Of a DNA stretch of 64,000 bases, positions 55,962-64,000 are shown in pieces. The notes below the pieces were generated by a model. That model made no database searches and had not been told where the DNA came from. It worked only from the letters and a program-made list of their open reading frames with translations. The DNA is from Bacillus wiedmannii (GTDB lineage: Bacteria; Bacillota; Bacilli; Bacillales; Bacillaceae_G): positions 94,947 through 158,946 of the forward strand of contig NZ_LOBC01000010.1 of NCBI RefSeq assembly GCF_001583695.1, written 5' to 3'. The stretch's first letter is position 1; every line of letters begins with the position of its first letter. The position numbers were made by a program, and so were the translations under genes.

Positions 55962-56951
55962 ATGGTAACAATTAATGAAATAGCTAAATTATGTAATGTA
56001 TCAAATGCTACGGTTTCAAGAGTTCTAAATAATCATCCTTATGTAAATTCAGAAAAACGTGAGAAAATAATAAAAGTAATGCAAGAATTCAACTATACTC
56101 CTAGTTCTATTGCTAGGAATCTTAGAATAAATAAGACACAAACCATTGCACTATCAATTCCAAATATAGATCATCCCTTTTTCGGAAAATTAGCTAGAGA
56201 AATTTCTAAAGAATTATTAAAGCATAATTACAAATTGCTAATTTATCAGACTTTTTATGAGAAAAAAATTGAACTTGAATTACTTTCCTTACTAAAGAAT
56301 AAGGCTGTAGATGGTGTAATTCTCGCATCCCTAGAAAATAGTTGGGAAAATATAGAGCATTATTTAGCATATGGGCCCATAATACTTTGTAATGAGTATG
56401 AGGAAAATGCACCTATTCCAATAATTTGTTACGATGAATTTGAAGCTGGATACAAAGCTGTTAAACATTTAATAAGTAAAGGTCATAAAAAAATTGGCTT
56501 TTGTTTTGATTCTCTTAATAGTCAAGCACAATTAAAACGCCAACAAGGTTATCTGCATGCCTTAAAAGAAAAACAATTACCATTCAATAAAAAATGGCTA
56601 TTTGGAGATGCAATTACTATTAATGATGGGTTTAGAATTTTTGAGAAGCTAGATAAATTAAAAGATAAACCTACTGCATTATTTACAGGAAATGATCAAG
56701 TTGCTGCTGGAGTTATTAAAGGAGCTACTATTAAAGGGTATTCTATTCCAACTGACTTAGCTGTTTGTGGTTATGATAATCAATTAATTTGTACAGTTAC
56801 AACCCCAACAATTAGTACTATTGATATTCCAATTGTTAAACTGAGTAAACGTACCGTTAACGAGATACTACTATATATAAATACAGATGAATCTATTAAA
56901 CGTAAAATTATTGAATATCCTACAAACTTAATTATCCGTGAATCGACATAA
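55962..56951 (+). CDS. ntdR: LacI-family regulator of the ntd operon
   Basis: 329 residues, ATG after ACGGAGGGTTTCTCT. DNA-binding head TINEIAKLCNVSNATVSRVL followed by the hinge NLRINKTQTIALSIP and a periplasmic-binding-protein-like core with VDGVILAS and FTGNDQVAAGVIKGA. Divergent from ntdABC, as in B. subtilis where NtdR responds to neotrehalosadiamine and activates the operon. The palindrome at 55916-55931 is the likely site. Strong terminator after it. Confidence 0.92.
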   Translation: MVTINEIAKLCNVSNATVSRVLNNHPYVNSEKREKIIKVMQEFNYTPSSIARNLRINKTQTIALSIPNIDHPFFGKLAREISKELLKHNYKLLIYQTFYEKKIELELLSLLKNKAVDGVILASLENSWENIEHYLAYGPIILCNEYEENAPIPIICYDEFEAGYKAVKHLISKGHKKIGFCFDSLNSQAQLKRQQGYLHALKEKQLPFNKKWLFGDAITINDGFRIFEKLDKLKDKPTALFTGNDQVAAGVIKGATIKGYSIPTDLAVCGYDNQLICTVTTPTISTIDIPIVKLSKRTVNEILLYINTDESIKRKIIEYPTNLIIREST

Positions 56952-56995
56952 TTAAAACAAAAGTTTCTTCTTAAACTTATCTAATAAATAAAAAT

Positions 56996-57031
56996 AAAAA
57001 GAGGACGTAAATAATAATGCGTCCTCTTTTT
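56996..57031 (+). terminator. Rho-independent terminator
   Basis: AAAAAGAGGACG pairs with CGTCCTCTTTTT after ntdR. Confidence 0.9.
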
Positions 57032-57540
57032 ATATCAAATTAAAATAATCCATCAAAATGCTTTTCACGAAGCTAGATAGATAATGTTTTTAAGAAAGAT
57101 AACAACTTACATATTAGCTGTTACAATAGGTGGTATCACATAATTCACACCTATTACAAGCATTACATATCACTCATATTCCGATACCCTTTTTAGATAT
57201 ATAGAATAATAAAAAAATGTGAAATTTTATATCATTATGTAAGACATTTGATATCAAATATATTACATTCACTATGAAATTAGTTTATTTATAGGATTTC
57301 TATAGATAAACAAGGTACTAAATTGACTCTTAAGTAGTCATTATCATTACATTTGTCAGAAAATTGAAATAATATGTGTAGATAGATATCATTGTAAATG
57401 CATATATAATTGATTTTAATTTTCTGACATATTTTCACATAATTTTCAAACTAATTTTTGTGTAAATTATGAAATAAAATAATGCACCGTGTCAGTCTTT
57501 AAAAGATTATATATCATAACTTAAAAGGAGGAAGAAAACT
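57032..57540 (+). promoter_or_regulatory. Upstream region with three inverted repeats
   Basis: About 500 bp before the secreted-protein gene. AATAGGTG/CACCTATT at 57125-57132 and 57148-57155; the perfect palindrome ATTTGATATCAAAT at 57246-57259; and TGTCAGAAAATT/AATTTTCTGACA, perfect 12-bp arms at 57354-57365 and 57418-57429, separated by 52 bases. No gene frame seen. It looks like a heavily regulated promoter. Confidence 0.55.
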
Positions 57541-58110
57541 ATGAAGAAGAAAAGAAAAATCATGATGTCAACAGCACTTGCAGCTACATTAGCAACAGGT
57601 GCACTACCTACTACATCAGTGTTTGCTGCAGAAAAAGAGGCTTCTATCCAACAACAAGAGGCACTAATGAGTATTCAACCATTAGCACAAAATAATTTAG
57701 AAACAGCTGTTAATGCTGCCTTAAATGGTCCAGAAGTCAAAAAAATAAAAGTGTTTGAGCATGAATTTAACGTAAAAGAAATAGAAGTAGTAAATCTAGG
57801 TGCAGGAAAAAAATATGTTAAGGGACAAATTTCACATCATTTAAGTTTCCGTCCAGATGATCAATTTTATTATGAGTTTACTGTGCAAGATGGAAAAGTA
57901 GTAGATAAGCCTGTATTTAATATTGATAGAGGTGGTTGGACACCATTTGCTGCTCCACTTTTATCAATTCTTGCTGCGTATAATGGAATTCCAGTTAATC
58001 CAAATGATTTAAATACACTTGGTCAGCAGATTGGTAAAGTTATAGATGGAAGCTGGGAACATGCAGCCCAATCTATCGCAACTGTAGTTAGTCTAAGTTT
58101 TAATGAGTAA
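57541..58110 (+). CDS. Secreted protein of unknown family
   Basis: 189 residues, ATG after AAAAGGAGGAAGAAAACT. Classical signal peptide with cleavage after FAA (KKKRKIMMSTALAATLATGA..TSVFAA). The mature part begins with a helical Gln/Ala segment (NNLETAVNAALNGPEV), then beta strands (KKIKVFEHEFNVKEIEV, YYEFTVQDGKVVDKPVFN) and a C-terminal helical end. No catalytic motif or Cys. The repeat-rich promoter suggests tight control, perhaps of an exported toxin, inhibitor or bacteriocin-like factor; this is speculation. Confidence 0.7.
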   Translation: MKKKRKIMMSTALAATLATGALPTTSVFAAEKEASIQQQEALMSIQPLAQNNLETAVNAALNGPEVKKIKVFEHEFNVKEIEVVNLGAGKKYVKGQISHHLSFRPDDQFYYEFTVQDGKVVDKPVFNIDRGGWTPFAAPLLSILAAYNGIPVNPNDLNTLGQQIGKVIDGSWEHAAQSIATVVSLSFNE

Positions 58111-58517
58111 AATGTTTTAATTTTTATTAGCATTGTAGGGACCACTTTTCCTAAATAGCCTTGTTATAAGAAATTCCTGAAACAGCTATAAATAGATTTT
58201 TACCGCTCACTCACATTATCTTAATTTGTTAACCACCTTATCATTCATACTATGTCACAAAATAGAAGTCTTTTTAAGGCTTCTGTTTTGTTTGTATACA
58301 ATACAGCAAAAAGCTTATTTTTACCTATCTATGCTTCAATTTTTTAAAAATCCGTTTGGCTATTAGATATAAATTATTACAATAAACTAATAATATCTTA
58401 AGTTAGCTCACTACCTCTTTTTAATTACAAAAATTCATTACATTAGGAATAAAAAACAATAAATATAGTAAAAAACCATCTTATTATAGCTATTGTTTAA
58501 AAGTCAGGAGAGATAAA
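58111..58517. other. Intergenic gap
   Basis: About 400 bp, with the terminator hairpin at 58260-58289. No PlcR box (TATGNAN4TNCATA) is evident before the PI-PLC-like gene. Nothing else seen. Confidence 0.45.
58260..58289 (+). terminator. Terminator hairpin
   Basis: ATAGAAG(T)C and GC(T)TCTG.. pair imperfectly (AGAAG/CTTCT core), followed by TTTTGTTTG; about 150 bp after the secreted-protein gene. Confidence 0.55.
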
Positions 58518-59933
58518 ATGAACAAAATAAAAATGAGAAATTTCTTTAAAATTAGCATCCTCACATGTTTTACACTAGCAAGTTTAAGTACACCATCTCC
58601 TATTTTAGCTGATAGTCATCCAGGTTATTCCTATGAATCCAATATAGGATATCAAAATCCATCGTGGATGTCGAAGGTAGCAGATTCAACAAAGTTAAGT
58701 GAAATATCTATTCCAGGTACTCACGGTACAATGGCTTTACATGGAGCAAGTTTTCTTGATGAAAATTTGACAAGAAATCAAACTATGAGTCTACCCCAAC
58801 AATTAAATTCTGGAATTCGATATGTAGATATGCGTGTTAAACGTGTAAAAGATTCTTTTGCAATGTACCATGGGATTGTAAATCAAAAAGCAATGTTTGA
58901 AGATGTATTAAAAGAGGCAATTCAATTTTTAAAAGATCATCCTACAGAAACAATTTTAATGCGCTTAAAAGAAGAAACTACTCCTGAAAGCGGCTCACTA
59001 TCATTTGAAGAAATACTTAAAAAATACAAAGACCTTAATTCCTCCTATTTTTGGGATTCAAGTTCTGTACCAACTTCAAAAAGAAATAATCCTACTCTAG
59101 GCGATATCCGAGGGCAAATTGTAATCTTACAAAACTTTACAGCCTCTCAGCAATATGGCATTAATTACGATAGCTTAAATATACAAGATACATTTGAAAT
59201 TGAAAACGGACCAGACGGAATGTATGAAAAATGGAATGCGGTGAAAACCCACCTTCAAAATACAAATAATAATTTTAACAATGATAAAATCTATCTTAAC
59301 CATTTTAGTGGCACAGGTGGTGCAGCCGCATTTTTAAATAATGTATATCCTTGGTTTGTTGCAAGTGGAAAAGAGAACAGAAATACTGATAGTAGTCCTA
59401 AGTTGATTCAAACGAATCTCACTAATGCATGGAGTGATTTCCCCCGCGATAGAAATGGACAAGTATATTATGGTGGTATGAATACACTTGGGACCGAACT
59501 CTTGCAACAAGGTGGAATTAAACATTCTGGTATCATCGCAGCTGACTTTCCTGGGCCAGGTTTAATTGACAATATCATTAAATTAAATGGTATACATTTG
59601 AATGAAAAAGAAATATTAATTTCGCAGATTTCATCCGAATCTAGCCCTTTATCCGGACAAAAAAACCGATCCAGTCAAAACTTTAAAATTGATAGTTTAC
59701 CTGTAGGTACTAAGGAATTAAAATGGGTTATTGAGCCTTCAGAAAAAGATCATCCTTCTACTATTTCTTTCAATGTAATGATTGATGTTTCCCTAGGTAC
59801 AGATTCTACTCGTTGGAAAAATATTTCACATGGATCTAGGACTGAAGCTTACACGAATACTAAATATTATATTGCAAGTCCAATTGGTGCCACTAACAAA
59901 TTTACAGTGAAAATATACGCTATTACAAATTAG
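58518..59933 (+). CDS. Secreted PI-PLC X-domain phospholipase with C-terminal extension
   Basis: 471 residues, ATG after GTCAGGAGAGATAAA. Signal peptide, then the bacterial PI-PLC barrel: SEISIPGTHGTMAL with catalytic His69, RYVDMRVKR, AMYHGIVNQ with His118, ETILMRLKEET and LGDIRGQIVILQNF. Distinct from the well-known B. cereus plcA product (about 330 residues): the barrel ends near residue 360 and an extra beta-rich domain of about 110 residues follows (SLPVGTKELKWVIEPSE, TKYYIASPIGATNKFTVKIY). Probably cleaves phosphatidylinositol or GPI anchors; the added domain may target membranes or sugars. Confidence 0.87.
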   Translation: MNKIKMRNFFKISILTCFTLASLSTPSPILADSHPGYSYESNIGYQNPSWMSKVADSTKLSEISIPGTHGTMALHGASFLDENLTRNQTMSLPQQLNSGIRYVDMRVKRVKDSFAMYHGIVNQKAMFEDVLKEAIQFLKDHPTETILMRLKEETTPESGSLSFEEILKKYKDLNSSYFWDSSSVPTSKRNNPTLGDIRGQIVILQNFTASQQYGINYDSLNIQDTFEIENGPDGMYEKWNAVKTHLQNTNNNFNNDKIYLNHFSGTGGAAAFLNNVYPWFVASGKENRNTDSSPKLIQTNLTNAWSDFPRDRNGQVYYGGMNTLGTELLQQGGIKHSGIIAADFPGPGLIDNIIKLNGIHLNEKEILISQISSESSPLSGQKNRSSQNFKIDSLPVGTKELKWVIEPSEKDHPSTISFNVMIDVSLGTDSTRWKNISHGSRTEAYTNTKYYIASPIGATNKFTVKIYAITN

Positions 59934-59938
59934 AAAAT

Positions 59939-59972
59939 AAAGAATCCCAATGGAATTCCATTGGGATTCTTT
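59939..59972. terminator. Bidirectional terminator
   Basis: AAAGAATCCCAATGG pairs with CCATTGGGATTCTTT, with an EcoRI-like GAATTC at its centre, between convergent genes. Confidence 0.9.
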
Positions 59973-60070
59973 AATAATTTCATTTCGTATATGTTGAGAT
60001 GGAGATTAAAAACTTCACCCCTGTTTCGGTATTGCACATAGAATTAGTGATAACTACCCTTCCCCGCTTA

Positions 60071-61447
60071 TCATTTATTCAAAACTGGCTTCCAAAGCGA
60101 TAGGGCAAAAATCCAATTTGAGTCGCCATTTCCTTGATGATTTTGAACCGCTTCATACACTTTTCCTTCATGTACTACTCTATCACCTTTAGTATATGCC
60201 TTTCTTGCATCCCATTTTTCATATGTGGAATCCTCTGACTTTGTCGTTACATTCAAAACATCACTTCTACTAGATTCATTTCCAGCTAAATCAACCGCCG
60301 TCACTACATACTTATACGATGTATTAGTCTTCAAATCTTTATCCATAAAGGATGTATTATCAGCTGCCCCAATTTTATTCATAACCCCAGCGCTTTCTCT
60401 ATATACAATATAATGGTCAACACCTACATTATCTTCAGACGGACTCCACATCAAATCAACAGTTGTCGCTGTTTTACTCATACTATGTAATCCTTTCGGT
60501 TGAGTCGGAGCTTCTGTATCTGGAGTTTCATTTGTTGTCTTAACCTTTAGTTTTTCACTTTCTTTTGATATGTTTCCAGCAGAGTCTAATGCCTTTATAG
60601 TATAGGTATATTCCGCATTTGCTTTTAGTTTTTTATCAGTAAAAGTTGTACCTGGTACCGTATCAATTACTTCTCCATTGCGTAACACTTGATATTCTTT
60701 TACACCTATATTATCAGTAGAGGCCTTCCATGTTAGTGCAACACTATTGGCAGAAACTTTAGACGCATTTAATCCAGTTGGTTGACTTGGAGCTACTGTA
60801 TCGGGAGTTTCATTATTTACTAGATTTACATCAATTACATTATAAAACGCATTTGACGTATCTGCTACATCCCATACAGCTAAAATAACATGATAACCAT
60901 TTCGATCAGTTGGTACATTAATTGTATGTGTTAAATTATTTGATGCGGCCGAACCGTCATGGTTCACAGTTCCAATTGGTTCTAATTCAGCACGTGTTAA
61001 TGGTTTATTAGGATCCCATCCCTTTTTTGTAATGTAATAATGCCATTTACTTGTAGAATGTGCCGCTGTATATTTCCATGTAAATGTATTTGCTCCACCC
61101 ATAATCGTATTTTTAAACCAGCGATTTGATGTTTGTTGGTCAAGAATTCCTCCAAATAGTCCTCCTGCCGAAGCGATTTTCCCATCAATCGGTCCACCAT
61201 CTGGGAATCCTTTAGGTGCTTCTAGGCTTTGAGGCTCGTACATTATATTTCCACAATTTAAATTCAATGCTCCATAATTCTGACTACATAAAGCAGCACG
61301 ACTGCTTGGCTTTTCAACAAATCCATGTGCATACGCACTTTGAGGAATCATTGTAATAGCCGTCATCCCTGCAGCTAAAACACAAGCACCAATTCCTTTT
61401 TTACTTTTTCTTAATCTTTCAAATTTAGATGTAAATTTCAAATTCAT
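60071..61447 (-). CDS. Chitin-active lytic polysaccharide monooxygenase (AA10)
   Basis: 458 residues from ATG 61447 after GGGGGGGACAAGA. Signal peptide ending in AYA, so the mature enzyme starts with His41 (HGFVEKPSSRAALC), the first copper ligand; the second is in TAAHSTSKWHYY. The AA10 domain is followed by two fibronectin type III domains (PSQPTGLNASKVSANSVALT; PTQPKGLHSMSKTATTVDLM) and a C-terminal CBM5/12 chitin-binding module (YEKWDARKAYTKGDRVVHEG). Oxidatively cleaves chitin; layout as in known B. cereus/thuringiensis LPMO10 proteins. Confidence 0.95.
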   Translation of the reverse strand: MNLKFTSKFERLRKSKKGIGACVLAAGMTAITMIPQSAYAHGFVEKPSSRAALCSQNYGALNLNCGNIMYEPQSLEAPKGFPDGGPIDGKIASAGGLFGGILDQQTSNRWFKNTIMGGANTFTWKYTAAHSTSKWHYYITKKGWDPNKPLTRAELEPIGTVNHDGSAASNNLTHTINVPTDRNGYHVILAVWDVADTSNAFYNVIDVNLVNNETPDTVAPSQPTGLNASKVSANSVALTWKASTDNIGVKEYQVLRNGEVIDTVPGTTFTDKKLKANAEYTYTIKALDSAGNISKESEKLKVKTTNETPDTEAPTQPKGLHSMSKTATTVDLMWSPSEDNVGVDHYIVYRESAGVMNKIGAADNTSFMDKDLKTNTSYKYVVTAVDLAGNESSRSDVLNVTTKSEDSTYEKWDARKAYTKGDRVVHEGKVYEAVQNHQGNGDSNWIFALSLWKPVLNK

Positions 61448-61728
61448 TCTTGTCCCCCCCAATATATTATTGTTATCGCTAATATAATAGCAATATAAAG
61501 ATAAACGAACAAATTACTAGTAAATATACTAATATCATTCATACATTGTTACATTTATTATTATTTTTAATCTCATATAAAAATAAAATAAATACAATAA
61601 CTCTATTTTGTAACATTATGTATTAATAGAGGAATAAAATCCTTATATTATTTCACAAAAAATTCAAATATTAATTTAAAGAATTATATTTACCCTCATG
61701 CTGAAAAAATACAATTTTAAAGTAAAAA

Positions 61729-61769
61729 AGTCTGGAAGAAGCTGATTAAATCAGTCTCCTCCAGACTTC
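61729..61769 (-). terminator. Orphan minus-strand terminator
   Basis: AAGTCTGGAGGA..CTGAT pairs with ATCAG..TTCCAGACTT, followed by TTTTTAC on the minus strand. No protein gene on that strand lies before it for 1 kb. It may end a small RNA or a lost gene. Confidence 0.65.
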
Positions 61770-62096
61770 ACACTTCTACTATACAACATACATACAAGTC
61801 ATTTCCAAGGCTAAATTCACACATATTTTCTAAACCCGAAAAAACACAATAAATAATCTGTTTATATTCAAATGGTGAATGCACACAAACCCTTTAATCT
61901 TAGATACATATTCCTATAAAATACCTCTAGATATCCAACTTAACTTTATAGTACTTGTGAATAGTCATCTTCTACCCTGTGAATCCTTACTTTAAACAAA
62001 TCATCTAGAGATTGATAATGTAAGGTAAAAAAGAGAATTGACAATCCAATTCCCCCATAACATTCTATTAATTTATTATATGATTTTTACCTAATA

Positions 62097-62215
62097 AGGT
62101 ACAGGAACAAACAAAAAACTTCAGTGTGATTGCAATTATTTATAAATATAAACGTTTTTAGGGTGAAACGTTTAAAGGGTACTTTACTGAATTGTTATTA
62201 ACTGCTCCTGTACCT
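62097..62215. repeat. 119-bp element with inverted terminal repeats
   Basis: AGGTACAGGA at 62097-62106 and TCCTGTACCT at 62206-62215 are perfect 10-bp inverted repeats; one more C/G pair matches after a mismatch. No coding frame inside, with AAACGTTT palindromes at 62152-62159 and 62167-62174 (approximate). MITE-like or a structured RNA. Confidence 0.45.
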
Positions 62216-62775
62216 AGTATTTAATTTAACTTATGTCAATATATTTTACAATACAAGTGTTAAACGTTACATATTTCTATATTTAATGATACATTTTATC
62301 AATATAGCCCCCTAATCTTTAGGCTAAATATAGAAATTTAGGCTCGTTAGGATTTAATTGTGGAATTCTCATCATTGCAAATGAATTGATTAGGCACATA
62401 ACTGTCACAAATTAATTACTTATCTATTTTTTCAACTATGAAAATTTTATTACCAATTCAATATTTACTCTTAAACTAAAACACATTTATACCTACAATT
62501 AATTTATTATCTTTCAAAAGAGTCGATAGTTTTATATTTTTTATTTTTTTATTGTACATTTGTACATTTGATGTTAGGATTATGCCTATTAAAATTGAAT
62601 CCTAACGATTCTTCTTTATAATTTCTATATTTTAAATACCAAATAAAAATATAGATTCTGAAACACGATCAAAATCAGAACAAAAATGTCGTTATTTTAC
62701 AATGATGTCGTGGAATACCTTTAGAATGGAAAGATACATGCAACAACGTGTTAAGGGGTTACAGGGGGAACAAAA

Positions 62776-63819
62776 ATGAGAGACTTTTTTGATGATAAGT
62801 ATAAAAATATTGAATTAAAAAGGAGGTTAATAAATTTAATAAGTGACATTAGCGAGTTCAAAGGAAAATTAGCTGCTTATCAGGAACAAAACCCTGACAT
62901 ATTTAATAATTTAGAAAAAACTATACCACTACATTACATAAAAAATTTCACAACTATTTATGAAGATGTAAAAGTTCCTAATAAAAGATTAAAAGAGCTT
63001 ATTTTAGATGATATAGTACCTCAAAATATTTCAGAAGATGCTATTTTTTGTTATTATCAAACACTTTCTTTTGTACATAAAAACTCCTGTACTTTATTAA
63101 TTAATCCAGCAACTATACAGGAATTGCATTTTCAACTAATACATTACATTACCTCGGACAGTGCCAAATGGCGTGAAAAACCTTTTATTATTCCAGGAAT
63201 TCCAGAACATGGAATGCACTTGAATAGTTACCGCATTCTTCCGCATGAACTTATTCCACAGTTTATGGAGCAATTATGTGATCAATACAACTCATTAAAT
63301 ACTAGTAAGGGGCTACATTCACTTTTATTAATAGCTCGTTTTATATTAAATTTTTATTGCATAGTCCCTTTCAATCAAGGTAATAACAGGCTGGCATTTA
63401 TGTTAATGCAATTGCTGTTAATTAAGAGTGGACATACATTTGTAAAATATGTATGTTTGGATAAATATATTAAGAAACATGAATCTGATTATTACAATTC
63501 GATTTATAAATCTTCGGTGAATTGGTACTGCGAGGAACATAATAATAGCTTTTGGTTAAAAACGTTTTTAACAATTATATTAGAGGCTTACAAAGATCTT
63601 CATAACACAGTTCTAGATTCTATATGTAAACATACTAAAGTTGAGAGAATCCAGGATTTTATACTTAAACAAAAACAACCCTTTACTAAGGAAAGTATTC
63701 GTAACACTTATCCAGACATTGCAGAGAGTACAATCAGTAAGGCTTTAAATTCCTTGCAATTATTTGGCCATATTAAGCTAGTTACAAAAGGACGAAACGC
63801 AACGTGGATTAAAATTTGA
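62776..63819 (+). CDS. Fic-domain protein with degenerate catalytic motif
   Basis: 347 residues, ATG after ACAGGGGGAACAAAA. Fic fold with an N-terminal helix carrying an SxxxE-type inhibitory motif (SDISEF, 23-28), a central RILPHELIP segment and the Fic loop IVPFNQGNNRLAF at 196-208. The family rule is HPFxxGNGRxxR; here the catalytic His is Val197, the second Gly is Asn204 and the final Arg is Phe208. A C-terminal winged helix (ESTISKALNSLQLFGHIKLV) completes it. AMP transfer is unlikely; it may act as a DNA-binding or scaffold protein. Confidence 0.85.
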   Translation: MRDFFDDKYKNIELKRRLINLISDISEFKGKLAAYQEQNPDIFNNLEKTIPLHYIKNFTTIYEDVKVPNKRLKELILDDIVPQNISEDAIFCYYQTLSFVHKNSCTLLINPATIQELHFQLIHYITSDSAKWREKPFIIPGIPEHGMHLNSYRILPHELIPQFMEQLCDQYNSLNTSKGLHSLLLIARFILNFYCIVPFNQGNNRLAFMLMQLLLIKSGHTFVKYVCLDKYIKKHESDYYNSIYKSSVNWYCEEHNNSFWLKTFLTIILEAYKDLHNTVLDSICKHTKVERIQDFILKQKQPFTKESIRNTYPDIAESTISKALNSLQLFGHIKLVTKGRNATWIKI

Positions 63820-64000
63820 CCATACTTTCAAGATACCTGAGGTTCAAAAATTCAATTATAACTTTATCATTGAATTTCATGACTTTGAACTCATATTCAT
63901 TGAATTTCACTTTAATTTTTAGCTATTATTACTTTTTTAGTTATTTCTAATTCCAACAAGATATTTTATAGGAAAAGGTCCGCTTTCCTCCGCCTTTTCC
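63820..64000. other. Right edge
   Basis: It holds repeated TTCATTGAATTTCA words that form a loose hairpin after the Fic gene, and a GGAAAAGG/CCTTTTCC inverted repeat at 63971-64000 cut by the window end. Confidence 0.4.

Larger units (their letters stand above)
61448..62775. other. 1.3-kb gene-free region with nested inverted repeats
   Basis: No frame longer than a few dozen codons with a ribosome site on either strand. It holds a minus-strand terminator (61729-61769) without a known gene before it, a 119-bp element bounded by inverted repeats (62097-62215), GTTAGGATT/AATCCTAAC at 62573-62606 with a further copy at 62346, and the tandem words TTGTACATTTGTACATTTG at 62554-62570. Confidence 0.6.

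Noticed and set aside
58380-58517. PlcR box before the PI-PLC-like gene
   Set aside because: The nearest word (TTACAAAAATTCATTA) lacks the TATGNA half required by the PlcR consensus.

Overview
The window is low-GC, AT-rich DNA from a Bacillus cereus group chromosome. Three things support this. A pilus operon matches the published B. cereus bcpA-srtD-bcpB layout: YPKN pilin lysine at residue 162, LPVTG at 519-523, and a class C sortase between two pilin genes. A collagen-like protein carries the cereus-group exosporium leader. Genes typically start with strong GGAGG-type sites, and many use TTG or GTG starts. No rRNA, tRNA or CRISPR was found. One IS3-type remnant and many decayed genes mark it as accessory or hypervariable chromosome.

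Layout. 1-2.7 kb: truncated UvrA-like ATPase, SRPBCC protein, methyltransferase-like protein. 2.8-10.4 kb: surface region with bcpB, srtD, bcpA, a divergent AraC-type regulator and a wrecked LPXTG metalloprotease. 10.5-14.7 kb: small metabolic and hypothetical genes, including an HD-domain gene with a nonsense codon. 14.9-18 kb: OmpR-type two-component system and a DD-carboxypeptidase-like protein whose three active-site motifs are all altered. 18-20.3 kb: DinB, hydrolase, kinase and GNAT genes. 20.4-25.2 kb: spore-type small proteins, a Cys/His/Asp/Trp tandem-repeat protein between two decayed amidase tails, a DivIC-like protein and an exosporium collagen-like protein. 25.6-33.6 kb: seven-gene leucine/isovalerate degradation operon. 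33.8-36.3 kb: TudS/DUF1722 protein, DUF3231 protein and a WGxxGxxG-type secreted protein. 36.5-38.9 kb: ABC-2 exporter with its TetR repressor and a palindromic operator; the ATPase has an altered P-loop. 39-42.6 kb: metallophosphoesterase remnant beside a sulfide-oxidation pair (SQR and a CstB-like enzyme). 42.8-47.8 kb: IS remnant, GDPD phosphodiesterase, and a van-like set (vanR, vanS, broken vanY-like gene, vanZ-like gene) without vanH/A/X. 48.4-51 kb: SLH-anchored serine beta-lactamase-like protein and DUF2164. 51.3-57 kb: complete ntdABC-glcP operon for kanosamine/neotrehalosadiamine synthesis with divergent ntdR. 57.5-61.4 kb: three secreted proteins (unknown, PI-PLC-like, chitin-active LPMO). 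61.4-64 kb: a 1.3-kb gene-free stretch with nested inverted repeats, then a Fic protein without its catalytic histidine.

How it fits together. Much of the window concerns the cell surface and niche: pili, exosporium, secreted lipid and chitin enzymes, antibiotic synthesis, and cell-wall stress sensing. Recurring themes are regulators that survive after their effectors decayed (vanRS) and proteins whose fold is kept while catalytic residues are lost (DD-peptidase, Fic, ABC ATPase). Family calls come from motif recognition in the translated sequence; no database search was run.
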